Source: Sisyra terminalis (taxonomy: Eukaryota > Arthropoda > Insecta > Neuroptera > Sisyridae). Taken from it: a DNA stretch of 64,000 bases. The stretch lies in assembly GCA_958496175.1 (NCBI GenBank), contig OY292278.1, positions 11,346,001 through 11,410,000 of the forward strand, written 5' to 3'. Each line of letters starts with the position of its first letter. Position 1 is the stretch's first letter. Position numbers and translations under genes: made by a program. The notes beneath the pieces are model-generated. The model made no database searches, was not told the origin of the DNA, and saw only the letters and a program-made list of their open reading frames with translations. Below, piece after piece: positions 37,631 through 51,047 of the stretch.

Positions 37631-39913
37631 AAGTATGACTTTTGGATTTCAATAAAGCTCTTCAAAGGTTAACATAAATAACTGATTTTTTTCACCTACC
37701 ATTTATTCTATTAAATTCTTTTTCCTTGTTTTTGTTTGTATGAAAATTTTTATTTTTTCATTGTTATCAATTTCTCGCATTAATTAAGGTTCTATAGATA
37801 ATAATTTCACGACAATAATTTTACCTTGGAACATACTTGCACGTTAGTAACTTTTAACTATTTCCAGACCAGAAATAATTTTTTTTTTAAGCAATTAGTC
37901 CCTAAAGCTCAACAAAAAGCGCAAAGTAATGCCAACATTAAAGCGCATTTCTCGAAAATTTATAAACGCTTTATACTCTAATCCAAATATTAAATTGAAA
38001 AAAAGAAATTAATTAATTTTTCAGTAGATGTCAGTAGTGATTGATATCTCGTAAAATATCGATCAAAAAATTTTAGATTTATGCTCGCTATTAAAGTGAC
38101 ATTTTGTATTAAAAAAATCTTTTGCTTTTTACAGTTTTAACCACTTTAGTTACAATATCTGGTGAGCACTTTAAAATGTAACTATAAGTAATAGTTATAA
38201 GTATAAGTAACAGTTAACTAAAATTAAAATAAAAATTTAACATCAAATACAATTTTTGTAGTTGAAGAGGAAGTTAATAAATAAAATCCTTGTATAAAAT
38301 AAAGGTAGAGTTTACAGTGCTATGAATGGTTATGGTAGTAAATCACATGAAAATATCTAAATGTGTTTTCTTGCTTAATTCAGCCCTAATGACAATTTTA
38401 TTTGGAAAGAAAGCAAAAATTTTTCCAACTTTCAAAACTGATTTTTAAATTTTGTTAGATTCTTTGATATGAGAACATTGTATACAAAAAGCTGTTAAGC
38501 AAACGTAAAATTTTTAACACATTTAATTAAGTAAATATCAATCTCAACATTTTCTGAGTTGGATTTAATTCAATCCAGTTGAAAATTTCATTAAAATGAA
38601 ATAAAAACAAATTAAAATTATAATGCAAATATGTAAGCTTATGAGTAAGGGAAATTCCTTGGTTGCACACAATACGTAGTCATGTTTTTTAAAGCCTCCT
38701 CTATTCGTCTATAAATCAGTCTTCAATAAAAAAATGTCTAAATTTAAAAGAAGTATTGTTAAAGAATATAATAAGAGTAATAGTTACTAGTCTACTTTTT
38801 CGAGAAGTTTTCTCATTTATTAACATATTCATGTCCAATAACAGTAACAAATAAAGTAAATACTACTAAAATTTAAAGCCTATACTTTTAATTTATTTTG
38901 TGATTCTATATAAATATTTCGATGGAATTTAGAACTAGCTCAAAAAAAAAATGTAGAATGGTGATAATTTGCTATTTAGTATTTATGGTAATGCTTTGTG
39001 GATTAAGGGTTGCTACCCAAAAATAAGATTTAAACTCCCAGTACTTAGTAGTGACTAGAAAGAATTATTTTAAAATTGTTCAGAAAAGATATTTTTGTTA
39101 AGGAAAATCTTTATTTTTACAAGGAAACTACGGATTTCTCAACATGCCATATATGTTTTAGCAATCATATGAGCATTAACGAAAATTCTTAAACGAAAAA
39201 AAAAAAATGTAAGAGTCAAATTTTCCTCAAAAGATTTAAAAATAACTTTTGAGAGAATATTTATTAAAAAAAAGAAGTTAATAACTTAATTAAATTGGTA
39301 TTTTCAAGCCTTTGAACAAAATTTAAATTTTGGTAAAAAACATAATCAATTTTACAATAAATGGACTGTTATACTTCGGAAAATATACGTTAAGAAATAA
39401 ACAATTTATAGAGAATTTTTATTAGTTTTATTGTACTGTTTATGAGAAAATTTAAGATCTAAAAAATTTTTTTGTTGGCAGTTATAGTCAAATAAAATGT
39501 TGGAACTTATATTGAACTGAAACCATTACACGTCCATCGTTAATGTCTCACAAACTACCATTCTGCCTTAAAACCAAGTTTGTATTCATGACACAACACT
39601 GAATTTCTAAAAACACAACGAATATCTCTACAATCTCAAACATCTATTCTTCTCACATTTACAAACATTACATATTAAACTGATATTAAAAATGCGATTT
39701 ATGTATCTATAAACAGCTTCACTATTGCTCGAAGCTTTCATTCCCGACGCTTTTTTGCAGCAGTAAGCTTCGATTTTGTCTCGGATAAACAAAAGCTAGC
39801 TTTATGCTTTTATCAAACTGCAGAAGAATATTAAAATTTTAGATTTTTCACAACTAAACTTCTTTTTAAATATAACGTAGAATCCATGTTGTTTAAGTCC
39901 TTGTCTTTTTAAA

Positions 39914-40241
39914 TATAATAATTAAATTGTGGGCAATAACGAACGCTTCTTGTCGAATCTTATTTATTTTATCGCTAACGTTTCGTCACTTATTTCTGAC
40001 TTCTTCAGGGCTCAAAATTTGAAAATTACTCCAAAAATGTCATAAAATTATCTAAATAGTATTCTTGGTTTGTTGTTCTACCATTTGAGTCATTTTACAG
40101 CTTATTTTTATGACATTTGTGGAGTAATTTTTAAATTTTGAGCCCTGAAGAAGTCAGAAATAACTGAAAAAACGTTGGCGATAAAATAAATAAGATTCCA
40201 CAAGAAGCTTCGTCCTTATTGCCCACAATTTAATTATTATA
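39914..40241. mobile_element. Palindromic element, 328 bp, with paired hammerhead-like cores
   Basis: Left arm from TATAATAATTAAATTGTGGG (39914) mirrors the right arm ending at 40241. The minus-strand core (39980-40008) is intact; the plus-strand partner (40145-40173) has CTGAAGA and the stem but AAAAAC in place of GAAAC. It shares arms and central sequence with the larger palindrome at 56019-56847. Confidence 0.85.
39980..40008 (-). ncRNA. Hammerhead-like ribozyme core
   Basis: Minus strand: CTGAAGA, then AGTCAGAAATAAGTGAC (stem GTCA/TGAC), then GAAAC. Stems I and III not resolved. Confidence 0.45.
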
Positions 40242-41032
40242 ATGTAGAATTTTCGCAGAATTCTATTTAAAGACTCATTGGAAATTATTGACATAAGTAT
40301 ATGTTTCAGTTGAATGGAAAACTTGAAGTATTTTCTTTTATATTATTAAGTTTCCATTTGAATTATTTCAAAAATATGAATTCATTTAATTTTATTATTT
40401 GAGCAAACTTTAACTATTTAAAATATGTATAATGTTCAACAATACGCACTAGTGACGATAATGGTGGAAATAAAATCTTTCCAGCAGCTGCGTCCATTGA
40501 AAAACTTACTCAACTTCAATACAATACAGACCAATTCATTTCATCCCCAAAGCTTTAAGCTCTATATATACGTATATATAAATATGTATGTGTTAGTCTT
40601 CTCAAGGTTTTTCGCAATCTTGAAATTTACAAGTTTTTGTTCCATTTACATTTTTAAAATTTTATCTTCATACAGAAAAAAAAGTATTTTTTAATCAAAT
40701 TTTTGAGTAATTCATTGTTCGTTAAAATCTCATTTCTTATCAGAATAAATTGTACGGTTAACGTAACGAGATAAGGGTACAAAAACGACAAACGGAAAAG
40801 AGGATTAATCTTGCAGTTTGTGTCTCCAAAAAGTCAAATATATCTTCTAGTTTCGTTCTATCTTAAATCAAGATCGATTGAGTTTTAAATTGGAATTTGA
40901 ATTTGAGAAAAAAATAAGAGAATTTACTTCTTATTCCAAGAGAAACGTAAATTTTGAGAATGAAGCTTAAAAGGAAAAAACTAAAAACGCTTTTTTTTCA
41001 AGCAAAACTTTTTTAAGTAGGAATGTATCAGG

Positions 41033-41143
41033 TTTTTTTTTAAATAAGAAAACAATTGAGGTTATTTAAGATCTTTTAGTTACTTAACCTGACTTGTCTT
41101 CTTATTTAAAAAATATAAAAGCTGAGATCTGAATTTTATCATC
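41033..41143. repeat. Short copy of the 55-kb palindrome, without its hammerhead arms
   Basis: AAATAAGAAAACAATTGAGG on the left and ACTTGTCTTCTTATTT on the right form an inverted repeat with a short centre. Both halves and the right flank (TGAGATCTGAATTTTATCAT) match the outer parts of the element at 55138-55480. That element has about 270 bp with two hammerhead-like cores where this one has about 15 bp. Confidence 0.75.
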
Positions 41144-42579
41144 TGTATTAGAAATATTAAAGACTTAGGTGGTCCATAGCATTATAGTACAGTCGTGGAA
41201 GTGAAATTTAAACGTGAAGTTCCCAACAAATACGTTAAAGCTTTTTTATTTATTTATCGATAAATTAGGCCCCAAACATTATATCAACTAAAAAATTCCT
41301 CACCGAGTGATGTCACATTCCACCCCCCTCCCACCCTAATTGAATTGTCAAGAACTGACTTGTTTTTACATTATAATATTTGAACAGTGCTGAGTACAAA
41401 AAAATACATATTAACAAAATGAAATCTGAAGATATTTCCTACAAAAAAGGTTCTTTAATAATTTCCTCTATGTGCCTTAGTTTTCGTGAAAATGACGGTT
41501 GAAAACATACAGAAATTTACATTTAAAAAAATCGTATTACATTATGGATGATATCTTTGAAAATTTATTGGCATTTTTGGAAAAATCAGTAGCAAAATGA
41601 TTTATTTGTTTGTGAGCTTTATTTTTTATCTAGGGAAGTTCCAAAAGTTGTGTGATTTTTAATAATTTTGCGATTCAAATATTAATGACCTTAACTCTTA
41701 ATTATGGATGTATCAAAACTTCGACAAATGTAAACTTACTATCTCTATGTACAGAATAAAATATATTTTCTTAGACATTAAATTTTCAAGCATAAAGCTT
41801 TGGGATTTAAAAGATATCCAGTAATTTTTAGTTGGGATCCTTTAAATTGATTTTTTTTCGGTTAAAAATCGCCAATGACTGATATAATAGTTCTTTTTTT
41901 TTGACATTTCAGTGGAAAAGTTCTATAAATCTCAAGATTCATAGTGATCTCTAGTGCAAAGGATTAAAAAATAACATTTTAATATATTTTGAATTCGTAA
42001 AAACTTTTTAAAATATTTTATAAATAAATAATATGGTGGCAATTTTTTCATTTCCAATATGAACATATCGATGATATCGATGGCTCACATGTGGTAAGTG
42101 CATTAAGACTGCAACCATCGAAACAGAGAAGATTCCCTTAATGGTATCTGAATTTATTATTTACGGCTTTTTGCTTTTAAAGTAAAAACTTATAAATTTG
42201 TCAAAAGATCAAAATTTTCATAAAATGTAATGCGTCGAGAGATGCGTAATGCATAGTTCAATAATGCGCAATTTCATCTAATGAAAAACTACACTAGTGC
42301 TTTCGACATCAATTTCGGGCCAAATTATGGCATTCGTGGAAAATTAGCCAAGAACCTTTGTTGTATAAAATATTCTCAACTTTCATTTTGATAACAACTA
42401 TTTCATTTGTATCTAGCACGGTTCAAAAGTTATAATGAAAAAATAATTTTATTTTTTGGGAAAGTCAATTTGGGAGGTTGTACACTGCGCCTTCCGGTGA
42501 CGGATTTTTTGGTGGAAAAAAGAGCTAATCTATCAATTAATTAAAAAAATTGGTTTCTGTATACTTTTTGGTGAGTGTA

Positions 42580-43405
42580 TATTAGGATGTTTTTTTTTTG
42601 AGACTATTTTTTTTTGCTCCCATGCCGAAATTTTGTGGGAAATACTTCAAAAAAAATTCCCTGAAAGTTTGAGCTCTTAATATTAATATTAAGTACTCGC
42701 TCACAGCGTGTGAATATTTTCCATTAAAAATGCACGTAAACTTTGATTTTTTTTTTAAATTTTTATAGCTCAGCGGCATTTTATGGTATCGCCTCGCTCA
42801 AAGTCGGGATTTTTTTACAATTGTATGCTCTACAAAAGTGCCTATTGCGGCAAAATCGTAATTTACACGGGCGAGGTAGTACGGGTCACTAAACCTAGAT
42901 TTTTCATAGATTTCTCGTTTTTCTCTCCGTAACTCGTGAATTACAAGACCTACAGAAAAAATGTAAATGTCAAATTTATAGAAAGTTCAATTTCCTACAA
43001 AAAAGTTCCAGAAAACCAAATTGCTAAGATCGATATTTCTCGAGATATTGCGCCTTGAATTTCTCTTACTATAAAATTTTACGGATTACTGCGTAAAATT
43101 TAAGAAAACATTGATTTTTTATTCCTTATTAAAAGTTATTAAAAATAGGTACTTTTGTAGAGCATACAATTGTAAAAAAATTCCGACTTTGAGCGAGGCG
43201 ATACCATAAAATGCCGCTGAGCTATAAACATTTTAAAAAAAATCAAAGTTTACGTGTATTTTTAATGGAAAATATTCACACGCTGTGAGCGAGTACTTAA
43301 TATTAATATTAAGAGCTCAAACTTTCAGGGAATTTTTTTTGAAGTATTTCCAACAAAATTTCGGCATGGGAAAAAAAAATAGTCCCAAAAAAAAAACACC
43401 CCAGT
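42580..43405. mobile_element. Foldback element, about 825 bp
   Basis: Arms of about 265 bp (42580-42848 and 43142-43405) are strong inverse complements around a spacer of about 295 bp. Shared words: GGTATCGCCTCGCTCAAAGT and CAATTGTATGCTCTACAAAA. Each arm contains CTTAATATTAATATTAAG (42676-42693, 43296-43313), also found in both arms of the element at 46185-47740. Confidence 0.9.
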
Positions 43406-46184
43406 GTATATGTTTGAACAACTGTACTATTAAAAGGTAGAAAAACTCTGGAAAGTTGGAAATTCTTTTCTTTGGCTGTTTTGAGATATTGGTAAAATAA
43501 ATATCTCAACTAGTTTCAAAATTTTTGTACAAAATAAGGAAGCCTCCTTAACAATGCCGTCATTTTAATTCAAACATTAAAACAATAATGGACATAGACA
43601 AACATTAAAGCTCATCTCAACGTTATCATTTGATCTAATTTCAAGCTTGAGCTTTATGATATGGTTATTATATGCCGTCTACATACATTAGAGACATATT
43701 GAGCTTTTAGTGCGACTTGCATATGAGAGACAGTCGCATACGGTTCGGAATGAAGTTGGCAGCAATGGAGAAAGGGTTGATGTGAACGTAGACGTATGTA
43801 CCTATAGTGGTTCTTCGACTTAATTTGTCGTCGTAAATCAAACATATATGATGCCAAGCCGTATTAAGTCTATTCACGTCGCTCTAAATACCACATAAAT
43901 TACATTCAACTATGGAACATTTTACGACTACATTCAGGAGCCTTAGTAGATATAGTAGCTTAGTGGATGTATAGTATGAAAGATTTCAAATTGAATTTCA
44001 ATAAGAAGTCATTTGAATAGTTTTTTATTACCCACCCCCTTTCATTAGTATTGTATTAGTATATTCAAATCAACATTCGATATTTTTCATAAAGCTTTAA
44101 GTTTAAGAAGTTTAGCAAAAAATTTGGTAAATCTTCAATACTAGTGGGATTAGGAATCTTTTTTTTTTCTTTGGTGATTAACAGGGAAAAGCTGATCACT
44201 TTATAACTCTTTGAGTATTATTGCTTCGAACTCGATTTAATTGAAACTTAAGAAGAAAAGCTCTAAAAGTTTATCAAATTTTTATTCTTTCTTTAATTAC
44301 CATTTCCTTGAAATGGAGTTGAACTTTGAGAAATATACGAACCTTTCAGAGAAACGATAAACTTTCGATGAGATGAGCTTTTGTCACTAACTTATTAGCG
44401 AACATTTACAAGGAGTATCAAAGAGCCGGATTTACGCCTGGTGCTTGCACCAGAAACGAAGTTCTTGCAATCAAATTAACCTAAAAGACTAGCTTTTATC
44501 TTACGAAAGAAGTAAATTTGATTTTCCCGGTCGAGCTTTGTTTCCCCAATGTCTTCAGGGAATTAATCGTAAATTTTTTTAATTTGATGGCGAAAAATGA
44601 AATTCATACGGAAGCAGTACTTGGTTGGTATTCTATTTGGTGAAATTAATAGTAACAGATGTCGGCAACAACGGTATACTGGATAGCATATGTTGGGAGT
44701 AAATGAAAAAACCTCAAATTTGTTTGCCAACGCCACATATGCCAGTGCAGTTTGGTGCAATGAATGGAGTGCAATAAATGCATTTCCGAGAACGTTTGTG
44801 TTTTATTAAAACATATAATTAGTTTATGAAATTATTTCAAATTGTGTGTCCTCATTTTTGGTAGCCAAATTCATTTTCAACTTGAAAATTTTCATTATAA
44901 ATTATCAAGTTTAAAAAGCTATTTTTGCCGAAATATTTTGTTTCTGAAGCTCGCTTTATGGTTAATTATTTTAACATTAAAATTAGAGTATTCTCAGAAC
45001 AGATTCGAGCCATAAACGTCAGCCACTTCATGACTGAGCAATGAAGCTTTAATGCACCCAAAAGCTTTTAGTGCAATTACAGTTGATTAACAATGAATTT
45101 GTGACAATTACAAATACCTTCGTAGAAGCTTCCCATTAACATTTAAGCATCGTATTATTACCTCAAAAGCTCATTTCCATAAAATTCGTCCCATTCTTCC
45201 CGATCGACACCCAACTTTCTTAATTTCATTACCGAACCAATATCGCTCGATACCATCAATCATTTACGTTGTCTATATACTATACACAATGTAAGTGAAC
45301 TGAATATCACTATATCACTTTGAATAAAATACAATTATTGTAAAAGCTTTCAAGAGTTGCGTGCAAAAAAAAATCCTTCAATTTAAGCTTGCAAGCTCAT
45401 ACATTTTCATTGTCGAGCTTTGAGTAAACTCTGGCCAAAGCACGGGTGAACAAGCGTAATCGTCGAATGGATTTGTATGGGAATTGTGCGCTTCTTTCCC
45501 CGTCCAATTCAATGGGATCGAAAGGGTTGTTTTGGGGGTGTGAAGATTGGGGGTGGGTTATCCATGAATATTTATGCGGTTCACCACCGACTTGCTCGTT
45601 CTACCAGGTTTGGACTCGAGATAAGTGAGTGTCCATAAATAAACGGGGATAATAAATAACAGAACGTTTGTAATGGTGGCATTGGTATCTAGGAGGAAAT
45701 CTAGCAAAGACTCGAACGTAATGTCTGGTTTATACGTTAAACTAACCCAATTAACCTTTGTGTCGTCATTCATCTACATTTTGCCATACTATGGAGATTG
45801 GGAACGGCAATTTTTTCAATGGATCGAGATTGATAGGGCTTGACGGTTTTTCGTTGATTCGTTTGACTTTTTGTTGGGGATGTGATGGATGATAGAGATT
45901 ATGGAGGTTTTGGGAAAAAAATTTCCATTTCTTATATTCGCGTAATTGATCGAAGACTGATAATGATGCCAGGAGAAATTAAATAAACATTAAATATAAT
46001 TTTTTCTTGGAAGTTATTGATTTTAAAAGAATGAAATTCCATGGTTATAAAAACTGCATAAAGAAGTACCCTACACAAATTTTTGCGTTTAAGATTTGAG
46101 TTGTTAGGATTAATGATTTTTTGAGGCAAGTTGAACCAAAAATAAAGATAAGACTAAGCTAAAAAACGACCATTTTTTTTAAAT

Positions 46185-47740
46185 AAAAAACCTCGGAAAC
46201 CGAACCGTCTACAATTGCTCATTATTGTGTCGAAGAGGTATTATTTAGGAAAATAAACAGGGCACTGCCCTGAAGAAAAATATTTCTTTCTAGTTTTATT
46301 TACCATTTCTTTATAACTACTATGATTTTTAACGACTCTAGGGTTAATAAAAATCCAAAAAATATCAAAAATTTGCTCCATTTTAGATTCGACTTTAATA
46401 CTTTCCAGTTTTGAAGCCGGCACCTTGACCATTTGGTTATCAGTAGACTAAAAATGAAGACATTTAAAAGATATGACGAATGATCTATATTAGACTGGGC
46501 CAAAAAAATCAACTTTTTTTTTAAAGTATATCGAAAATATTGTTCAAGGTGACAAAAAACAATATCGGGAAGATTTGAGCCCTTAATATTAATATTAAGA
46601 GGTCTATCATCTTTAATTTCGATTTTTTATTTGTGCTTTCATTTTTGCGTCAATGCTGTCAAACTATCAAGGTGAAAAAAATCATCTGAACATATATTTA
46701 TAGAAAATTAAATTTCCTACAAAAAACGTTTCTGTAAAAATTTTTGTCAGACACGCCGTTTCCGAATAATCAAGCCTTAAACATTGATATAATTTTTAGA
46801 TTTATCTTCTTTATTTTGGGATTTTATAGCTAACGAACAAATAAATATATAGAAATGAACAATATAGGTTCTTGAAGAGAAATTAATCCTTAACAAAAAA
46901 GGTCTCTAAACGTTTTTACATAAAATCACTCTTTCAAAATTGGTTCAAAAAACAATAATTTAATTTTTCCTTCAACTTTAATTATGAATAACTTTTGAAA
47001 AAGTGACTTTATGTAAAAACGTTAAGAAACCTTTTTTGTAGAACAATAAATTCCCTTTAAGAATCTATATTGTTTATTTCTTTATATTTATTTGTTCGTT
47101 AGTTACAAAATTCCAAAATGCAGAAGATAAATATAAAAATTATATCAATGTTTAAAGCTTGATTATTCGGAAACGGTGTGTCTGGCAAAAAATTTTAAAG
47201 AAAAGTTTTATGTAGGAAAATAAGCTTTCTATAAATATATGTGCAGATGAATTTTTTTACCTTAATAGCTTGACAGCATTGACGCAAAAATTAAAGCACA
47301 AATAAAAAATCGAAATTAAAGATGAAAGACCTCTTAATGTTAATATTAAGGGCTCAAACCTTCCCGATAATTTTTTTTGTCACCTTGAACAATATTTTCG
47401 ATTTACATTTCAAAAAAAAATAGTCAATTTTTTTTGCCTAGTCTAATATAGATCATTATTTCATTTCTTTTAAATTTCTTCTTTTTTAGTCTATTGATAA
47501 CTAAATGGTCAAGATGTCGGCCCCAAAACTGGAAAGTTTTAAATTCGAATCTTTAATAGAGCAAATTTTTTATATTCCTCGGATTTTTATTGACCCTAGA
47601 GTCGTAAAAAACCATAGAAATTATAAAGAGAAGGTAAAAAACTTTTTTTTTCAGGGCTGTGCCCTGTTCGACCCCCTTAATAATGCCTCTTGGACACAAT
47701 AATGAGCAATTGTTGACTGTTCGGTTTCTGAGGCTTTTTT
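46185..47740. mobile_element. Foldback element, about 1.56 kb, nearly continuous palindrome
   Basis: The left end AAAAAACCTC and right end GAGGCTTTTTT begin arms of about 760 bp that meet near 46945-46993 with a spacer of only about 50 bp. Matching words include CAATTGCTCATTATTGTGTC and CCCTAGAGTCGT. Short open frames of 63 and 65 codons in the two arms are mirror images, not separate genes. Confidence 0.9.
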
Positions 47741-47883
47741 ATTTGTGGGCATATACTTTAAAGCCTTTTTTATGAGAGGCAAATTGCTTGCCTAACCTTT
47801 TAAACTTTTTTTTCCAGTCCATCAACCAATCCATTTCTTCAGTTAAAGTCATTTATAGACCTCCATTAAATATGAACTACACT

Positions 47884-47922
47884 TTTTTCCAAATTCCAAA
47901 AGTGTAGTGCCAACTTCATGGA
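47884..47922. repeat. Solitary terminal repeat of the 61-62 kb foldback family
   Basis: TTCCAAAAGTGTAGTGCCAA followed by CTTCATGGA matches the ends of the modules at 61157-62337 (AGTGTAGTGCTAAC, then CTTCATGGA). No partner repeat is seen nearby. Confidence 0.65.
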
Positions 47923-48059
47923 TGGTATTTATATTTAAACTTTCCCTAACCATACATGTCTTAAATTCAAATTAAAGTAGTCTACGTTTTTTAAAGGATT
48001 TAAAAAGTTTTGTTTCCAAAATTTATTGTGATAGTAAATGGAAAGAGCATTGTTGCTTT

Positions 48060-48254
48060 AAAGGGCGGATTTAGGGGGACTTAGAAGCAAATCAAGTTGT
48101 GAAAATATATGAATTCAATAACAGAAAGAACATTAGTAAGACTCTAATCTATTTCTGGCTAGAATTGTAATTTTTTTTCGTGATTCCTTTCACGCAATTG
48201 CAAATGAAAGATGATGTTATGCCTCCTCAGAAAAAAATCCTGAATCCGCCCTTG
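48060..48254. mobile_element. Probable hAT-type MITE, 195 bp
   Basis: Terminal repeats AAAGGGCGGATTTAGG (48060) and, inverted, CAAGGGCGGATTCAGG (right end 48254). Flanks GTTGCTTT and GTTACATT match at six of eight positions, fitting a decayed 8-bp target duplication. Confidence 0.65.
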
Positions 48255-49931
48255 GTTACATTTATAATTTCAGATCGGATTTCTCTATATTTAAATGACC
48301 TATTTGAAGAGATTTTCATTTGAAATTGTTTTTACCATCGATTGAAATATTGAATTGTTGAATACGTTATGATGTTCTATTTGACACGTTATGGATTCAT
48401 AGATTTACCGAAGAACGGTGGAAAAATGCATAACAAAGCCTTTTCTATAATATGTAAATGGCAAGTATGACTGACGGTTAGTATGGGGGGCAAGTCTCGA
48501 TTTTTATTTTAATGTTTCTTGGCTCGTAAGTTGGCGTTTGTGAACGATTTCCTCGCATATCAACCACATTTTCATGTGGCAGAAAATCATTGATTTCACA
48601 TTCGTATCTGCCATAAATGGAATTTATTTTAAAAACATTCCACCACTGAATATGTATAATATGGTTTGTCGAATTGTCGAGATTCGACTGGGATAAAGTG
48701 AGGAGTTTATTCCGCACTTATTATTTAGATTGTACAATATTGTCGACCGGGTTAACATGCTGGTCACGAAGCAACGTTTTTCTTGCATAAAAATTCAATT
48801 TTCCTGTACGTAATAGGTTTCGGCTAAATTTATATGGTACTTAATCGGGCCGAAAGCGCGGGCTTTATCTTTGATTGTAGTCTAGACATAAGATTGGATT
48901 TTTCTTACAGCTAGCTCCTTGGGAGCTTTCGTGATATTGAAACAAGTCTCAAGTGCAAACAATGCATACAAGACTTGAAAAAAAAGCACTAGAAAACTTA
49001 CATGATTCTGAGATAAAATCGCATTTTCAAGCAATAAAAGTAAAAATAAGCTCTGCAAATGAAGTTCCTGACATAAAAAGAAAAAAAAAATGCTGTTTTA
49101 ATTTTACTTTTTTTCCATAAAATTAAAACTTAATTAAAGCAAAATTTCATCAAATAAACGCTAAACTGTTACATATAACTCCTCACCATTACACATTCCA
49201 TTTTCCGACTTCAAAGCGTTAACTTATCAAAAGGAAAAATGAAAAATTAAAATCCACTTTAACTTTAAATACTGGCACAGTAAAGTAAAGCAAAAAAAAA
49301 AAATTGAACGGCAAATTAAGGCTGAAATATTAAATATTTCAACATTTACATTTCAATTTATAAAACGTTTAAATTCTAAACTAAATTGTTACAATTATTC
49401 TGACAAGGAATTTTCTTTTGATTCTCGGTTGGTCGTCGGTTCGTTAACGAGCTTATCGCACTGGATAAAAGTTCCTTCACAACTATTCAAGCCCGTCAAA
49501 TTCTCTTCATCTATTCATCAAGAGTTTCCTAGTTTCAAACTTGAAACATTTTCCTTGTTTAAGACAAAAATCAAAGCTCTAATATCAAAGCTTTAATCTG
49601 TGTTTGAAAACAGAATAGATGCAAGAATGCTTAAAGAAACGCTAAACTATAGAGAATCTAAACAAAAATATGCTGAACTAATCAATAAAATAAATGAGTT
49701 TAAGAACCAATGGTTTAAAGCTCTAAGAATCATATATATAAATACTATTATAAAACTAGAATACTACTACTATTAAGCTACTATAATTTTATAATTTTTT
49801 ATGTCAATTGTGTCAATGGACACAACTAACGCACGAGTAATGAAAGTGTTACACATTGCAGTTATTGTCAAGAGGCAGATGGTGGAAGAGGCAAATAAAC
49901 AAAACAAAAAAAAATATATATAAATTGACTG

Positions 49932-51047
49932 TCTTGCCGTGCGTCCGTGCAGAATGGGCTATGCGCATGCGCTCTGTTATCCCCACTGACGTGTTCAAAA
50001 TGTTGGTAGGGGTACTCACTCACTAATGTATTTATTTGTTACTACGTATTTCGTATTTTTAGGTTTACTGTATGTGAAAGCCAAAAACCTTAATGCTCAC
50101 TTATAAACTTTACTAAAACTCTTTAGATATATCTATTTATCAGAGTTTAAATTTTTAAGCAGACCCTAATTTTTTTTTCTAATAATAAATCAACTTTGTT
50201 TTATACTAAGCAGTAATAACGTTTCGCTTTTAACGGACTTTGATTGATTATTAAATTTCGATTGTTTATTAAACGTTATCCCTTACAAACTTTGCTACCG
50301 TTTTTCACTCTTTTAGGGTAGAAATTTTTAAAAACCCTTTCTAATTATAAATCCGCATCGTATAAGGAAAACACTTTCCAAATTTCATCGACACAAATAT
50401 GCATTTATATTGGAAAATACAGTGTAAAACGAAAAAAAAATGACCTTTATCTTAGTTAACATGACTAAAAAGCTATTCGATTTCGCACATTTGGACGTTG
50501 TACATGTAAAATTGTTGGAAATAGGTGGAAAGCGTGGAAGTAAATTCAAATATTTTATTTATTTTCAATAACAATAATTGGTTTTCAAATTGTTCTAAAT
50601 ACCGAAAAAAAGTTAGTATCGAAGATTTTATATTTGAATTGACAGTGCAATATATGGCAAAAAATTGCTACCTTAATACTTTTCAGCCGAATATATAATT
50701 ACTCCAGATCACAACCATTGGTTTATGAAAATAAAAGATTTTAAAAAGTTTGATTGTTGAAAAACGAACCAAATTTAAAATTGTCTATTTGGTATAAGTA
50801 TTACATAAGTATTAAACTGTCATTCTAATTTAGTGAAATGACGTTATTTAAAATGTTGTTATTAAAATGATATAAAAACATTTATATTTTATTTCTTAAT
50901 ATTATTTTAGATAAACTTTTTTTATATTAACAACGCTTTGACTATTAAATTTAAAATTTCGATTGTTGATTAACTCAACATTATCTCATATTAAACATTT
51001 TTTTTGAGATAAAACCTTTAGTTGCGAATGCAACGGGTAACTACTAG
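49932..51047 (+). mobile_element. Non-autonomous Helitron, copy 2 (about 1.1 kb)
   Basis: Collinear with 27302-28409 over its full length apart from point differences and small indels. The 3' end has the same GTTGC/GCAAC hairpin (51021-51034) and CTAG at 51044-51047. Shared 5' region: GCCGTGCGTCCG then GCAGAATGGGCTATG. Confidence 0.75.

Noticed and set aside
46430..46445. Possible complexin first exon (reverse complement encodes NQMVK)
   Set aside because: It lies inside a foldback arm and lacks the Gly and flanking residues of the complexin N-terminus; no suitable donor.
46241..47702. Outward-facing 63- and 65-codon frames (MVK..A.KLES) in the 1.5-kb palindrome
   Set aside because: They are mirror images of one repeat, with many amino-acid changes, no start context and no known domain.
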